Shown here piece after piece: positions 63,031-64,000 of a stretch of DNA of 64,000 nucleotides. The notes below the pieces were generated by a model. It saw only the letters and a list, made by a program, of their open reading frames with translations. It ran no database searches and was not told the origin of the DNA. The position numbers and the translations under genes are program-made. The DNA is from Hippasteria phrygiana (Eukaryota; Echinodermata; Asteroidea; Valvatida; Goniasteridae), in NCBI GenBank assembly GCA_037893225.1, contig JAZGUH010000002.1, positions 1,612,001-1,676,000 of the forward strand. The letters run 5' to 3'. Positions within the stretch are counted from its first letter, which is position 1. Each line of letters starts with the position of its first letter.

Positions 63031-64000
63031 TAAAAGTATCATATTAATACTACATCAAGCAAAATATCCAGAACTGTTGGGATAATGAATCATCTAAAGT
63101 TTTTTGTTCCAAAAAGTATTTTAATCACTCTTTATAACTATCTGATTTAAATTACTCAAATCTCACATGGGGCAGTTGCTTTTCTCAATGTGAAAAACTT
63201 CTAATTTTACAAAAAAGGGCTAATCGTATTATATGTAATGCCATTTATTGTTATCACACTAATCCCCTTTGCCAACCTCAAACTCTTATGGTCCAACGAC
63301 CTTTATCACCTAAATTTAGGTAAATTCATGTTTAAATACATGAATAATTTAGTCCCACATTGTTTTAGTACAATTTGCACTTTAACCTCAAATATTCTCA
63401 TATTGTACTAGAAGTGCTTCAATGAAAAATCTTTACGTCTGTCCTAAAAGAACTTCAATGTTGAAAACTAGCTTTACCCACCAGGGCATGCATTTCTGGA
63501 ATAGTCTGAGTGACCCAATTACAATGTAAATCTTCCTCAACTTTATCTGTATATAATTTGCTAAAAAGTTAAAAACTCAATTGCTCAACTCCTACTTATA
63601 AGATTTGATGAACACATTTCATTCGTATTGGTTATGTGTATTGTAGTTGTCTGTCTTATAAGGTTTACAAAAGCTAATTGCTTCACCCTATACCTAACGT
63701 CGTTTAATTATGTATTTCGGTGATTCAAATTGACTAGGTTCATTTCTTGTGTTGTACACATGTACTTATACTTGCAACATTGAATAAATGTCTACTTGAA
63801 TTGTATTGAATTTAACAAAACAGCGCCATGGCACACCAGAGTTAACCTTGACTACACGTAGACACCTACACGTGATCAGCACAAGAAAAGTGCCACCCCC
63901 CCCCCCCCAAAAAAATAAATCCCTACCTACCTACCCTATTTTCTAATGCAATGTAATCAGAAGCATAACTATTTTTTGTTTTGGCCTTATTCCTTTAAGC
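63031..64000 (+). pseudogene. Decayed L2/CR1-like LINE 3' end
   Basis: From about 63160 to 63540, plus-strand frames broken by shifts read as the C-terminal end of a LINE reverse transcriptase: a KKGxxRIICNAIY.YHTNPL region, LGKFMFKYMNNLVPH, and near 63460 HQGMHFWNSLSDP. After a stop-rich 3' region, TTGAATAAATGTCTACTTGA and a TTGAATTGTATTGAAT repeat near 63785-63815 mark the likely 3' end. The last 180 bases contain a poly-C tract (63895-63908) and no gene. Confidence 0.6.

Overview
The window looks like a gene-poor, AT-rich stretch of an animal nuclear genome, most likely a marine invertebrate. An echinoderm or relative is my guess from the density of TACATGTA-type motifs and the repeat families, but this is not proven. 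Almost everything readable is mobile DNA. The only host coding sequence I can defend is one 83-nt spliced exon matching the ciliary gene CFAP298 (54306-54388, minus). No CRISPR array, rRNA or intact tRNA gene was seen.

Region 1 (1-8938) is a giant inverted repeat with arms of about 2.95 kb around a 3.0 kb spacer, and further diverged copies of arm sequence lie in the spacer and at 9935-10247. Region 2 (9-22 kb) is non-coding and repeat-rich. It holds a 15-bp minisatellite, several MITEs, a decayed hAT-like element, a spacerless 104-bp palindrome, and a Helentron-like repeat full of TGACGTCA octamers.

Region 3 (22422-39216) is the centrepiece: a 16.8-kb Polinton/Maverick (adintovirus-like) element with 394-bp terminal inverted repeats, AGT...ACT ends and a 5-bp target duplication AGGGC. 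A related empty site lies 0.9 kb downstream. It encodes protein-primed DNA polymerase B (in-frame TGA), DDE integrase, major capsid protein (in-frame TAA), packaging ATPase, a pair of candidate minor virion proteins, and a run of small membrane and coiled-coil proteins, including a tandemly duplicated gene whose first copy is frameshifted. Most of its genes start within a few bases of a TATAAAA-like motif. A -1 frame after the last gene carries both PPSY and PSAP, the two classical late-budding motifs. No cysteine protease was recognised.

Region 4 (39-54 kb) holds more repeats: a second copy of the Polinton target sequence, a tRNA-like sequence in a 110-bp-arm hairpin, an L2-like LINE split by a 2.5-kb insertion, a second TGACGTCA-rich Helentron-like block, and a 1.8-kb element with an 8-bp target duplication inserted in it. 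Region 5 (54-64 kb) holds the CFAP298 exon, then a three-level nest: a DIRS-type tyrosine-recombinase retrotransposon with three long open reading frames (57252-62708) inside a non-autonomous hAT-like element (56488-63005) inside a TTAA-flanked piggyBac-like MITE (56286-63024). A decayed LINE 3' end closes the window.
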